NCBI GenBank assembly: GCA_038234045.1
Contig: JBBSUX010000029.1
Location: forward strand, 1-19,810
DNA from: JBBSUX01 sp038234045
GTDB lineage: Bacteria > Pseudomonadota > Gammaproteobacteria > Burkholderiales > Burkholderiaceae_C
DNA length: 19,810 nt
Direction: 5' to 3'
Made by a program: the position numbers and the translations under genes. The notes below the pieces were generated by a model. That model saw nothing but the letters and a program-made list of their open reading frames with translations. It was not told where the DNA came from and ran no database searches. Shown piece after piece: positions 10,126 to 17,876 of this stretch (the first letter of the stretch is position 1; every line of letters starts with the position of its first letter).

Positions 10126-11048
10126 GGCACCGTGACGATGATCTTGCCCTGCGTGTGCTCGTTCTCCATCGCGCGCTGGGCATCGGGAAGCTGGTCGAAA
10201 CTGAATCGCCCTTGCACCTTCAGCTTGACCTTGCCGCTCGCCATGAGTTCGGCCACCTTGGCAAGCTGCGCTCCGCTGGGTTTGGCCATGTAATGCGCGG
10301 TTTTCACGTTGCCTGGATCGGCTTCACCGGCAGCGGCCGCATCGGGCTCCTGCAGGGTCGACACGAAGCGGCCACCGGATTTCAGCACCTTCCACGCATC
10401 GGCCTGTGCTTTCGGCCCAATCAGGTCGTAGACCAGATCGACCGGCGCGCCAATTACGTCCAGCGTCTCGCTCTCGGTATCGATAAAACGCTCCACGCCC
10501 AGACCTTTCACAAACTGCCGGTCTTGTGCCCGGCCGGTGGCAAAAACCGTGGCGCCATCCGCGATGGCAAATTGAACCGCCAAATGTCCAACCCCGCCCG
10601 GGGCGCCCAGCACCAGCACCCGTTCGCCTGATTTCAAATTTCCTTCGTCATACAGGCCTTGCCAGGCTGTGAGTGCTGCCAGCGGCACGCCGCCCGCTGT
10701 TTGCAGATCGACGGAATCAGGCAAGCGGCTGATCTCATCTTTCTTCAGCACGATGTATTGGACATAGGTGCCGCGCTCGAAAGCCGGCATGGCGTACACG
10801 CGCTCGCCCGCCTTGAACCCGCAGGCGTCTGACTCGACCGTTCCGGCGACGTCACGGCCGAGGATGAACGGCAAATCTTTTTCCTTCACGACAAAAAAAC
10901 TACCGTCGCGAGTCTTGTAGTCGACCGGGTTGATGCTGGTCGCCGCGACGCGTACCAGCACTTCGCCATCGCCCGCGCGAGGCTGATCGATGTCGTCGAG
11001 CGACATGGCTTCGGGGCCGCCGAAATGGTGAATTCTCCAGGCTTTCAT
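10122..11048 (-). CDS. NADP-dependent zinc-free alcohol dehydrogenase / quinone oxidoreductase (MDR family)
   Basis: This encodes a 308-residue medium-chain dehydrogenase/reductase. It begins MKAWRIHHFGGPEAMSLDD at ATG 11048 with an AAAGGAA Shine-Dalgarno. The GroES-like N-terminal part includes SINPVDYKTRDG and FILGRDVAGTVE; a nucleotide-binding motif VLVLGAPGGVGHLAVQFA lies near residues 144-161. Zinc ligands of classical alcohol dehydrogenases are absent, placing it with quinone oxidoreductase-like reductases. The substrate is unknown. It is transcribed towards mmsB with no room for a separate terminator (stops overlap) and starts 158 bases from the divergent dapC. A link to valine breakdown is not supported. 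Confidence 0.88.
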   Translation of the reverse strand: MKAWRIHHFGGPEAMSLDDIDQPRAGDGEVLVRVAATSINPVDYKTRDGSFFVVKEKDLPFILGRDVAGTVESDACGFKAGERVYAMPAFERGTYVQYIVLKKDEISRLPDSVDLQTAGGVPLAALTAWQGLYDEGNLKSGERVLVLGAPGGVGHLAVQFAIADGATVFATGRAQDRQFVKGLGVERFIDTESETLDVIGAPVDLVYDLIGPKAQADAWKVLKSGGRFVSTLQEPDAAAAGEADPGNVKTAHYMAKPSGAQLAKVAELMASGKVKLKVQGRFSFDQLPDAQRAMENEHTQGKIIVTVP

Positions 11049-11206
11049 GGGTTGTTCCTTTCAAGGTTGGTGATTGGCGCAGGCCGCCGCCGGCGAAACT
11101 CCCTAACGTTGGCTGTGCAGGCCGCCGCGCGCTGGCAGGACGACGCAACAAATCCCTGTCGGAAGGAACGCGGGCCGTGTCAGCCCGGCGCGGATAATTG
11201 GCGCCC
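11049..11206. promoter_or_regulatory. Divergent intergenic region between MDR oxidoreductase and dapC
   Basis: This 158-base spacer must carry promoters for both directions. The 12-mer GCAGGCCGCCGC occurs twice as a direct repeat (11079-11090 and 11117-11128). GATAAT at 11193-11198 resembles a -10 box and ends 8 bases before the dapC ATG, so dapC could be transcribed from very near its start codon; no convincing -35 box was found. The region is otherwise GC-rich. Confidence 0.35.
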
Positions 11207-12517
11207 ATGAATCCCCTGCTCGCGCATTTGCAGCCCTACCCTTTCGAACGGCTGCGCCAGCTTTTCTCCGGCGTGAGTCCGGCAGCTGGTTTTCCCCCCA
11301 TCAGCCTCGGCATCGGCGAACCGCGCCATGCCACGCCGCCCTTCATCCAGCAGGCTTTGGCAGATGCGGCTTTCCAGCCGGAAGGCGGCCTCTCTGGCTA
11401 CCCAGCGACCGCCGGCAGCCTCGCATTGCGCACGGCTTGCGCGCAATGGGCGGGCCGCCGCTACGGCCTGACCTTGGACCCGGCCACGCAGGTGCTGCCG
11501 GTCAACGGCTCGCGCGAGGCGCTGTTTGCTTTTGCGCAGACGGTGGTTGACGGCAACGACCGGCAAGGCGGCGACCGCGACGGCGCGAGCAGTGCAGGCA
11601 AAGAGCCGGCAGGCAATGCCTCCGGGCCGGTAGTCGTCTGCCCCAACCCGTTCTATCAAATCTATGAAGGGGCGGCCTTGCTCGCGGGCGCAACGCCTTA
11701 TTTCGCACCGAGCGTGCCGGCGCGCAACTTTGCGGTCGATTGGGACAGCGTGCCGGAGCACATCTGGGCGCGCACGCAGCTGGTCTTCGTGTGTTCACCC
11801 GGCAACCCCACCGGCGCTGTCATGCCGCTGGCCGAATGGGAAAAGCTCTTTGCGCTGTCTGACCGGCACGGTTTCGTCATCGCCTCGGACGAGTGCTATA
11901 GCGAGATCTATTTCCGTGACGAACCGCCGATCGGCGGCCTTCAGGCAGCCGAACAACTCGGTCGGACCGACTTTCGCAATCTGGTTGCGTTCACCAGTCT
12001 CTCCAAGCGCAGCAACGTGCCCGGGCTTCGCAGCGGCTTCGTGGCGGGCGACGCCGCCCTCATGAAGAGTTTCTTGCTGTATCGCACCTACCATGGCGGC
12101 GCAATGAGTCCGGCGGTTCAGACCGCCAGCATCACCGCCTGGAATGACGAGGTCCATGTGCAGGCCAATCGCGCGCTCTACCGCACCAAGTTCGCCGAGG
12201 TGACGCCGATCCTCGCCGAAGTGCTGGAGGTGGCATTACCCGATGCCGGCTTTTATCTGTGGGCGGGTATCGGAAACACCTGTGGCGGTGACGACGAACG
12301 CTTCGCCCGCGAGCTACTGGCTCAATACAATGTGACCGTACTTCCGGGCAGCTATCTGGCGCGCACGCAGGATGGCGCCAATCCCGGCCGGGGCCGCATC
12401 CGGATGGCACTGGTGGCAGGCACGAACGAATGCGCCGAAGCCGCGCAACGGATTGCGGCTTTCGTGAAGAAGGATCAGGCCGAAGCTGCGAGCCAGCCAC
12501 CAGCGGCCATGGCATGA
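11207..12517 (+). CDS. dapC: N-succinyldiaminopimelate aminotransferase
   Basis: PLP-dependent class I/II aminotransferase (EC 2.6.1.17) making N-succinyl-LL-diaminopimelate from N-succinyl-2-amino-6-ketopimelate and glutamate in lysine/peptidoglycan precursor synthesis. The 436-residue product starts MNPLLAHLQPYPFERLRQLF, typical of betaproteobacterial DapC. It has CPNPFYQIYEGAALLAGA, CSPGNPTGAVMP, ASDECYSEIYF, and the PLP lysine K267 in TSLSKRSNVPGLRSGF. An extra Gly/Asp/Ser/Ala-rich stretch (residues about 115-140) before VVVCPNPF looks like a loop insertion compared with the DapC form I know. A TTG at 11198 is in frame but the ATG at 11207 matches the family start. The stop overlaps ATGA at 12514-12517. 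First gene of the dap group. Confidence 0.92.
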   Translation: MNPLLAHLQPYPFERLRQLFSGVSPAAGFPPISLGIGEPRHATPPFIQQALADAAFQPEGGLSGYPATAGSLALRTACAQWAGRRYGLTLDPATQVLPVNGSREALFAFAQTVVDGNDRQGGDRDGASSAGKEPAGNASGPVVVCPNPFYQIYEGAALLAGATPYFAPSVPARNFAVDWDSVPEHIWARTQLVFVCSPGNPTGAVMPLAEWEKLFALSDRHGFVIASDECYSEIYFRDEPPIGGLQAAEQLGRTDFRNLVAFTSLSKRSNVPGLRSGFVAGDAALMKSFLLYRTYHGGAMSPAVQTASITAWNDEVHVQANRALYRTKFAEVTPILAEVLEVALPDAGFYLWAGIGNTCGGDDERFARELLAQYNVTVLPGSYLARTQDGANPGRGRIRMALVAGTNECAEAAQRIAAFVKKDQAEAASQPPAAMA

Positions 12518-12567
12518 AGACGACACCCGACCCCGCAACACTCGCAACGATAACGACAACGCAAGAC

Positions 12568-13392
12568 ATGACACAGCAACTGCAAACACTGATCGACACC
12601 GCATGGGAGAACCGTGCACAGCTCTCGCCTTCGGCCGCGCCCAAGGAAACCGTCGTGGCGGTCGATCACGTGATCGGCGAGCTCAACAACGGCCACCTGC
12701 GCGTTGCAACGCGGGAGAGCGTCGGCAAGTGGACCGTTCACCAGTGGATCAAGAAGGCGGTGCTGCTTTCTTTCCGCCTGAAGGACAACGCGGTGATGCG
12801 TTCGGGCGACCTTGCCTTCTTCGATAAGGTGCAGACGAAGTTCGCGCACCTGAGCGACGAAGAACTCAAGGCCACCGGTATTCGCGTGGTGCCGCCCGCC
12901 GTAGCGCGCCACGGCAGCTACATCGCCAAAGGCGCGATCCTGATGCCGAGCTACGTCAACATCGGCGCCTATGTGGACGAGGGCACGATGGTCGATACCT
13001 GGGCGACAGTCGGTTCCTGCGCCCAGGTCGGCAAGAACGTGCACCTCTCCGGCGGAGTTGGTCTGGGCGGCGTACTGGAGCCATTGCAGGCCAACCCCAC
13101 CATCATCGAAGACAACTGTTTCATCGGCGCCCGCTCCGAAGTGGTCGAAGGCGTGATCGTCGAGGAGAACTCCGTCATCTCGATGGGCGTCTACCTCGGC
13201 CAGAGCACACCTATCTACGACCGCGAAGCTGACACCGTGACCTATGGTCGTGTACCGGCAGGTTCGGTAGTGATCAGCGGCAGCCTTCCCAAGGCAGGCG
13301 GCAAGTACAACCTGTACGCGGCGATCATTGTGAAAAAGGTGGATGCCAAGACCCGGGCCACCACCAGCCTGAACGACCTGCTGCGCGACTGA
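12568..13392 (+). CDS. dapD: 2,3,4,5-tetrahydropyridine-2,6-dicarboxylate N-succinyltransferase
   Basis: Transfers succinyl from succinyl-CoA to tetrahydrodipicolinate (EC 2.3.1.117), the step before DapC. The 274-residue product starts MTQQLQTLIDTAWENRAQLS, the usual start and length for this trimeric enzyme. An N-terminal helical part is followed by a left-handed beta-helix of hexapeptide repeats (about residues 110-240: AKGAILMPSYVNIGAYVDEG, IIEDNCFIGARSEVVEGVIV). The C-terminus is YNLYAAIIVKKVDAKTR. An in-frame ATG at 12514, overlapping the dapC stop as ATGA, would add 18 residues. Neither start has a strong Shine-Dalgarno; 12568 is chosen by family length. Confidence 0.93.
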   Translation: MTQQLQTLIDTAWENRAQLSPSAAPKETVVAVDHVIGELNNGHLRVATRESVGKWTVHQWIKKAVLLSFRLKDNAVMRSGDLAFFDKVQTKFAHLSDEELKATGIRVVPPAVARHGSYIAKGAILMPSYVNIGAYVDEGTMVDTWATVGSCAQVGKNVHLSGGVGLGGVLEPLQANPTIIEDNCFIGARSEVVEGVIVEENSVISMGVYLGQSTPIYDREADTVTYGRVPAGSVVISGSLPKAGGKYNLYAAIIVKKVDAKTRATTSLNDLLRD

Positions 13393-13499
13393 GAAAAGCG
13401 GGGAAAAGGTCAAGCTGCCGCCTTACGCAGGCAGCCGCCCGGCCCCAGGACATTGCAGCTCCTGCGCGCCCACATCACCCACCGGAAAGGAAATCGCAG

Positions 13500-14663
13500 A
13501 TGGCTACGATGGAACGCATCCTGAGGCTGATGGCCGAAAAGCAGGCCTCCGATCTCTACCTCTCCTCCAATGCTCCAGCCATGCTGCGCATTGACGGGGA
13601 GTGTTCGCCGATCAACGCGCAGATCCTGCCGCACGACGCGCCGCGCAACTTGCTGGCTGAAGTAGTACCGGCCGACCGCATGGAAGAGCTCGAGGAAAGC
13701 GGCGAGCTCAACATGGCCATCGGGATTCACGACGTGGGGCGATTCCGCATCAGCGCCATGCGCCAGCGCGGCTCGTACGCACTGGTCGTGCGCTACATCA
13801 TCAGCGAAGTACCGACACTTGCCAGCCTGAATCTGCCGCCGATGCTGTCCAGCCTCATCATGGAACGGCGTGGACTGATACTGGTTGTGGGTGCCACCGG
13901 ATCGGGCAAAAGCACCACGCTTGCGTCAATGATCGACTACCGCAATGAGCGGTCGCCCGGGCATATCCTGACGGTGGAGGAACCCATCGAATTCCTGTTT
14001 CGCAACAAGAAATCGATCATCAACCAGCGCGAGATCGGAGGCGATACGCAGTCGCTGCAGACAGCGCTGAAGAACGCACTGCGGCAGGCTCCGGATGTGA
14101 TCTTGATTGGTGAAATTCGCGATCGCGACACCATGAGTGCGGCCATCGCCTACGCCCAGGCGGGCCATCTGTGTCTGGCCACCATGCACGCCAGCAATAG
14201 CTACCATTCCCTCAACCGCATCCTGAGCTTCTATCCCCCCGAGGTGCGCCCGACTCTGCTGGGCGATCTGGCCAGCGCTTTGCGCGGCGTTGTCTCGCAG
14301 CGGCTGCTGCGCGCCACCAAGGGCCGGCGTCTTCCGGCTACCGAAGTCATGCTCAACACCCGGCTGGTGTCCGACATGATCGAGCGCGGCCAGTTCTCGG
14401 ACATCCAGGAAGCCATGGTGAAATCCATGGCAGAGGGCTCGCAGACATTTGAGGAAGACATCGCGCGGCTCATCACCGGCGGACTGGTCGACCGCAAGGA
14501 AGGGGTTTCGCATGCCGACTCTCCGACCAACCTGATCTGGCGTTTGCAGAATGATTTTGCGCAGGCCGCGAAGGCTACTGCCGCGGCTGCCGCTGCAGCC
14601 GCCGCAACGCCGGCGCAAGAACCGCCATCGTTCACCGAAATCGTGCTGGACGTGCGCGGTTAG
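13500..14663 (+). CDS. PilT/PilU-family type IV pilus retraction ATPase (PilU-like)
   Basis: Hexameric secretion-type ATPase that powers pilus retraction at the inner membrane. The 387-residue product has an N-terminal PAS-like/N2 domain, Walker A GATGSGKST (131-139), Asp box TVEEPIEF (158-165), Walker B VILIGEIRD (200-208) and His box LATMHASNSYHS (226-237). The C-terminal ADSPTNLIWRLQNDF and a length near 380 fit PilU better than the roughly 345-residue PilT. A run of nine alanines, encoded by mixed GCN codons, lies about residues 360-368 before the tail PAQEPPSFTEIVLDVRG. ATG 13500 has an AAAGGAA Shine-Dalgarno. The gene lies between dapD and dapE, two bases before dapE, and is almost certainly co-transcribed with it. 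No other pilus genes are in the window. Confidence 0.9.
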   Translation: MATMERILRLMAEKQASDLYLSSNAPAMLRIDGECSPINAQILPHDAPRNLLAEVVPADRMEELEESGELNMAIGIHDVGRFRISAMRQRGSYALVVRYIISEVPTLASLNLPPMLSSLIMERRGLILVVGATGSGKSTTLASMIDYRNERSPGHILTVEEPIEFLFRNKKSIINQREIGGDTQSLQTALKNALRQAPDVILIGEIRDRDTMSAAIAYAQAGHLCLATMHASNSYHSLNRILSFYPPEVRPTLLGDLASALRGVVSQRLLRATKGRRLPATEVMLNTRLVSDMIERGQFSDIQEAMVKSMAEGSQTFEEDIARLITGGLVDRKEGVSHADSPTNLIWRLQNDFAQAAKATAAAAAAAAATPAQEPPSFTEIVLDVRG

Positions 14664-14665
14664 GA

Positions 14666-15925
14666 ATGTCGCACTCCACGCTCCGACTTGCCGAAGAACT
14701 GATCAGCAGGCCGTCCGTCACGCCGCAGGACGCGGGATGCCTCGAAATCATCGAGAGACGACTGATTCCGCTGGGTTTCATCTGCGAACGCATGGATGCG
14801 GGACCAGAGAACGCTCGCGTTTCTAATTTATGGGCAAAAAGGGCTCCAGCGGTTTCTGCACAGGCGCCGTCAGCTATTAAGTCCGTAGCAAATCAAGCAC
14901 TGGGAACAGGGCTTGCCGCCGCCAAGGCACCCACCCTGGTTTTCGCTGGTCACACCGATGTCGTTCCGACCGGGCCGCTGGAACGCTGGACATCGTCGCC
15001 CTTCGTGCCGGCGCATCGCAACGGCTTGTTCTTTGGCCGTGGCTCGTCGGACATGAAGACGTCGATCGCTGCATTTATCGTCGCGCTGGAGGAATTCCTC
15101 GCAGCCGAGCCCGAAACCGCGCTCGGCCTCGCACTATTGCTGACCAGCGACGAGGAAGGACCCGCGGTAGACGGCACGGTCCGGGTTTGCGAAGCGCTGA
15201 AAGCACGAGGTGAACGCCTGGACTGGTGCATCGTCGGCGAACCCACCGCAGTCGTGCGGACCGGCGACATGGTGAAAAACGGCCGCCGTGGAACCATGGG
15301 CGGTCGGCTCACGGTGCGCGGCATCCAGGGGCACATTGCCTATCCGCAACTCGCGCGCAACCCCATCCATCAGGCCTTGCCGGCGCTGGCCGAACTGGCC
15401 GACACCCGCTGGGACGAGGGCAATGCCTGGTTTCCGCCCACCAGCTGGCAGATCAGCAATATCCACGGAGGAACCGGCGCCAGCAACGTGATTCCGGGTG
15501 ACGTGGTGATCGACTTCAATTTCCGATTCTCGACCGAGTCCACTTCAGAAGGCTTGAAGCAGCGGGTGAATGAAATCGTGCGCCGGCACGGTCTCGAATT
15601 CGACCTGCACTGGACTGTGGGCGGGCAACCTTTTCTCACGCCGCCTGGCGATCTGCTCGATGCCGTGCAAGCTGCCATTCTGGACGAGACCGGCATCGAG
15701 ACGCAACTCTCCACCACCGGCGGCACCAGCGATGGCCGCTTCATTGCGCGCATTTGCGCGCAGGTCGTCGAATGCGGTCCGCCGAACGCGATGATCCACA
15801 AGATCGACGAGAACATTCCGGTTGCCGAGGTCGAGCCGCTGAAGAACATCTATCGCCGCACCCTCGAGCATCTCCAGGCACAGGTTTGCCGACGGAATCT
15901 CCCGGCTGGCGAGGCGGCGACATGA
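14666..15925 (+). CDS. dapE: Succinyl-diaminopimelate desuccinylase with an internal insertion
   Basis: Di-zinc M20 amidohydrolase (EC 3.5.1.18) releasing succinate to give LL-diaminopimelate. The 419-residue product keeps the expected metal and catalytic residues: H96 and D98 in VFAGHTDVVP, D129 in GRGSSDM, E163/E164 in TSDEEGP, E192 in GEPTAV, and the C-terminal His in AMIHKIDENIP. It also has MVKNGRRGTMGG and IQGHIAYPQLARNP. E. coli DapE is 375 residues with the first His at 66, so about 30 extra residues lie before H96, roughly residues 58-88, between NLWAKRAP and LVFAGHTD. Part of that insertion (14838-14880) resembles an inverted copy of the palindromic repeat at 9137-9180. The start is two bases after the PilU-like gene; the stop overlaps prmB as ATGA. 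Confidence 0.93.
   Translation: MSHSTLRLAEELISRPSVTPQDAGCLEIIERRLIPLGFICERMDAGPENARVSNLWAKRAPAVSAQAPSAIKSVANQALGTGLAAAKAPTLVFAGHTDVVPTGPLERWTSSPFVPAHRNGLFFGRGSSDMKTSIAAFIVALEEFLAAEPETALGLALLLTSDEEGPAVDGTVRVCEALKARGERLDWCIVGEPTAVVRTGDMVKNGRRGTMGGRLTVRGIQGHIAYPQLARNPIHQALPALAELADTRWDEGNAWFPPTSWQISNIHGGTGASNVIPGDVVIDFNFRFSTESTSEGLKQRVNEIVRRHGLEFDLHWTVGGQPFLTPPGDLLDAVQAAILDETGIETQLSTTGGTSDGRFIARICAQVVECGPPNAMIHKIDENIPVAEVEPLKNIYRRTLEHLQAQVCRRNLPAGEAAT
14838..14880. repeat. Diverged palindromic repeat inside the dapE coding sequence
   Basis: The reverse complement of this segment reads TTAATAGCT ... GGCGCCTGT ... AACCGCTGGAG ... TTTTTG. It aligns without gaps to the intergenic repeat at 9137-9180, with about 31 of 46 bases matching when extended slightly, including the AATAGCT, GCGC, CGCT and GAG landmarks. 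Its stem is weaker than the intergenic copy. It is read in frame as residues about 58-72 of DapE, in a stretch absent from E. coli DapE. The resemblance is seen directly; descent from the same repeat family is inference. Confidence 0.55.
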
Positions 15926-16851
15926 AAGCTGGGCCAAAAAACGACGGAAACGGTGGCCCCCCTCAAGCGACGGCGACGGTAATGGCCGTGATCGAGCAAG
16001 CAGAACACCAGCTCATCGCCGCAGAAGTTTCTTTCGGACACGGCACCAACAACGCTTTCGACGAGGCTGCATGGCTGGTTTTATGGCGCCTTGGCTTCCC
16101 GCTGGATGATCTCGAATCGGTGGCTGAAAAGATCCTGACGCAGGAGCAGCTTGCGCTTGTAGCTACAGTTATCGACGAGCGTATCGCCAGCCGCAAGCCA
16201 GCTGCTTACCTCACGCAGGAGGCCTGGCTTCAGGGCGTGCCCTTCTTCGTGGATGAACGCTCCATCGTTCCGCGCAGCCTGATCGCTGAACTGCTGGCCG
16301 ATGGCAGCATCGATGCGTGGCTGACGCAGGAGCCCGCCAGGGTGCTGGATCTCTGCACCGGTAACGGCAGTCTTGCGGTATTGGCGGCAATGGTCTGGGC
16401 GGATGCCGTGGTCGACGCGGCCGATATTTCGGCCGAGGCGCTCGAGGTAGCGCAAATCAACCTGCGCCGGTATGCGCTCGAGGAACGCATCACCACTATC
16501 GTCTCCGACGGATTGCGCGACCTCACCGCTGTCTACGACTTGATTCTGTGCAATCCGCCGTATGTGAACAGCGCCAGCATGCTGGCGCTTCCCGCTGAAT
16601 ATCGGGCCGAACCTTCGCTTGCACTTGCGGGCGGGGATGATGGCATGGACTTCGTTCGTGTCCTGCTGGCTGATGCGGCAAAAAGACTCGCTCCCGGCGG
16701 CGTGCTAGTGCTGGAGATCGGAAACGAGCGGGCGCATTTCGAAGCCGCATTTGCCGGGCTCACAGCGGTCTGGATGGAAACCTCGGCCGGAGAAGATCAG
16801 GTACTACTCTTGGAACGTGCGGCCTTGGCAAGTAGCCGCCGGGGAAACTGA
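15922..16851 (+). CDS. prmB: 50S ribosomal protein L3 N5-glutamine methyltransferase
   Basis: SAM-dependent methyltransferase (EC 2.1.1.298) of the HemK/PrmC/PrmB family, modifying a glutamine of ribosomal protein L3. The 309-residue product has an N-terminal helical domain (GTNNAFDEAAWLVLWRLGFP, IASRKPAAYLTQEAWLQG), SAM motif LDLCTGNGSLAVLAA (about 142-156), and the catalytic NPPY motif in LILCNPPYVNS (about 208-218). The spacing and LTQEAW fit PrmB rather than PrmC. Translation starts at ATG 15922, whose ATGA overlaps the dapE stop. The first 20 residues are polar and Gly/Pro-rich, so a slightly later start is possible. Its stop is only five bases from that of the convergent diguanylate cyclase gene. 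Confidence 0.93.
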   Translation: MKAGPKNDGNGGPPQATATVMAVIEQAEHQLIAAEVSFGHGTNNAFDEAAWLVLWRLGFPLDDLESVAEKILTQEQLALVATVIDERIASRKPAAYLTQEAWLQGVPFFVDERSIVPRSLIAELLADGSIDAWLTQEPARVLDLCTGNGSLAVLAAMVWADAVVDAADISAEALEVAQINLRRYALEERITTIVSDGLRDLTAVYDLILCNPPYVNSASMLALPAEYRAEPSLALAGGDDGMDFVRVLLADAAKRLAPGGVLVLEIGNERAHFEAAFAGLTAVWMETSAGEDQVLLLERAALASSRRGN

Positions 16852-16856
16852 TGGTT

Positions 16857-17876
16857 TTAGAGGCAAACTCCGGGGAACCCATCGTCGCCCACCACGCGAT
16901 TGCGCCCTTCTTCCTTTGCCTGATACAGGCGCTCATCGGCCAACTCAAGCAGTTCCTCGGCGGACATGCCTTGGCGAGCTACCGCAGTGGCAACACCCAT
17001 GCTGATCGTGACCACTGGCGCCGCGCTTGAAGCGCCGTGCTCCAGACCAAGCGCTTGCACTTTGGCGCGTAGCGAATGCGCGAGCTTCATCGCATCCTCC
17101 TCCCCGGCGCCGGTGATGAGCAACGCGAATTCCTCTCCTCCGTAGCGGGCCGCCAGATCGCCCGGCCGACGCAAGGCACCGTGCAGCGTTTCGGCGACTG
17201 CGCGCAACGCGGTGTCACCCACAGCATGACCATGTCGGTCGTTGTAGGGCTTGAAATGGTCGATGTCGATCATCACCACCGACACCTCGGCACCGTCTCG
17301 TTGCGCGCGTCGCCATTCAGCCGAGAGCGTCCGGTCGAATTGCCTGCGGTTGGCAATTCCGGTGAGCCCATCGAGATTGGCAATGCGCTTCAGCTTTACT
17401 CGCTGGCGTGCCCAACGCAGCTGCAAGGCCACCCGCGCCAGCAACACTGCTGCATCACACGGCTGACGGATGAAATCTGCTGCACCCAACCATAGCGCTT
17501 TCACCTCCACCGTTGTGCTGGCAGAAGCACTCTCGGCAGTGAGGATGACTGGAATCTCGGCGGTAACGGCATCGTTTTTCAGCTGTCGGAAAAACCCCTG
17601 CACATCGACAGAGGACGATGTGACGTCCAACAGGATGATGTCAGATCGCTCCCGCGACGCCCGATCAAGACCCTCTGCGGTACTGCAAGCGCCTACAACA
17701 TTGTGGTGGGATGCCAGCACCCGGGAAACGGCTGCACGCGTCTCGTCCGCCGGGTCGATGAGCAGCACCCGTAGCGCCTGCTCCGCAAGCGGATCAACGC
17801 CGGAGCCCGAAAAATACGGATCGCCATTGGACCCACTGGAATGGACCGAAGCCTCTAACGAACCTGGCGTCGTCAT
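16857..17876 (-). CDS. Diguanylate cyclase with a degenerate receiver domain (REC-GGDEF)
   Basis: This encodes a 339-residue protein with an N-terminal response-regulator receiver (about residues 35-155) and a C-terminal GGDEF domain (about 165-335). The cyclase half is complete: GGEEF at 246-250, MIDIDHFKPYNDRHGH before it, and an inhibitory-site motif RPGD at 237-240, so it should make c-di-GMP with product inhibition. The receiver keeps D84 in IILLDVTSS and T113, but the acidic pair reads D41-P42 and the conserved lysine position is Q138 (DFIRQPC), so normal phosphorylation is doubtful. ATG 17876 is chosen over an in-frame TTG at 17939. It is close kin to the next GGDEF gene and converges on prmB. 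Confidence 0.9.
   Translation of the reverse strand: MTTPGSLEASVHSSGSNGDPYFSGSGVDPLAEQALRVLLIDPADETRAAVSRVLASHHNVVGACSTAEGLDRASRERSDIILLDVTSSSVDVQGFFRQLKNDAVTAEIPVILTAESASASTTVEVKALWLGAADFIRQPCDAAVLLARVALQLRWARQRVKLKRIANLDGLTGIANRRQFDRTLSAEWRRAQRDGAEVSVVMIDIDHFKPYNDRHGHAVGDTALRAVAETLHGALRRPGDLAARYGGEEFALLITGAGEEDAMKLAHSLRAKVQALGLEHGASSAAPVVTISMGVATAVARQGMSAEELLELADERLYQAKEEGRNRVVGDDGFPGVCL

Noticed and set aside
11180..11761. 193-codon minus-strand frame overlapping the dapC start
   Set aside because: It lies opposite conserved DapC sequence and has no recognisable features.
13414..13435. GCTGCC-10-GGCAGC hairpin between dapD and the PilU-like gene as a terminator
   Set aside because: A six-base stem with no following T-run; it does not meet the usual form of an intrinsic terminator, and the operon appears to continue.
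16120..16165. Repeat-like words (AGCAGCTTGCGCTTGTAGC) inside prmB
   Set aside because: The encoded residues align with the normal PrmB N-terminal domain (LTQEQLALVATVIDERIA), so no insertion is implied.
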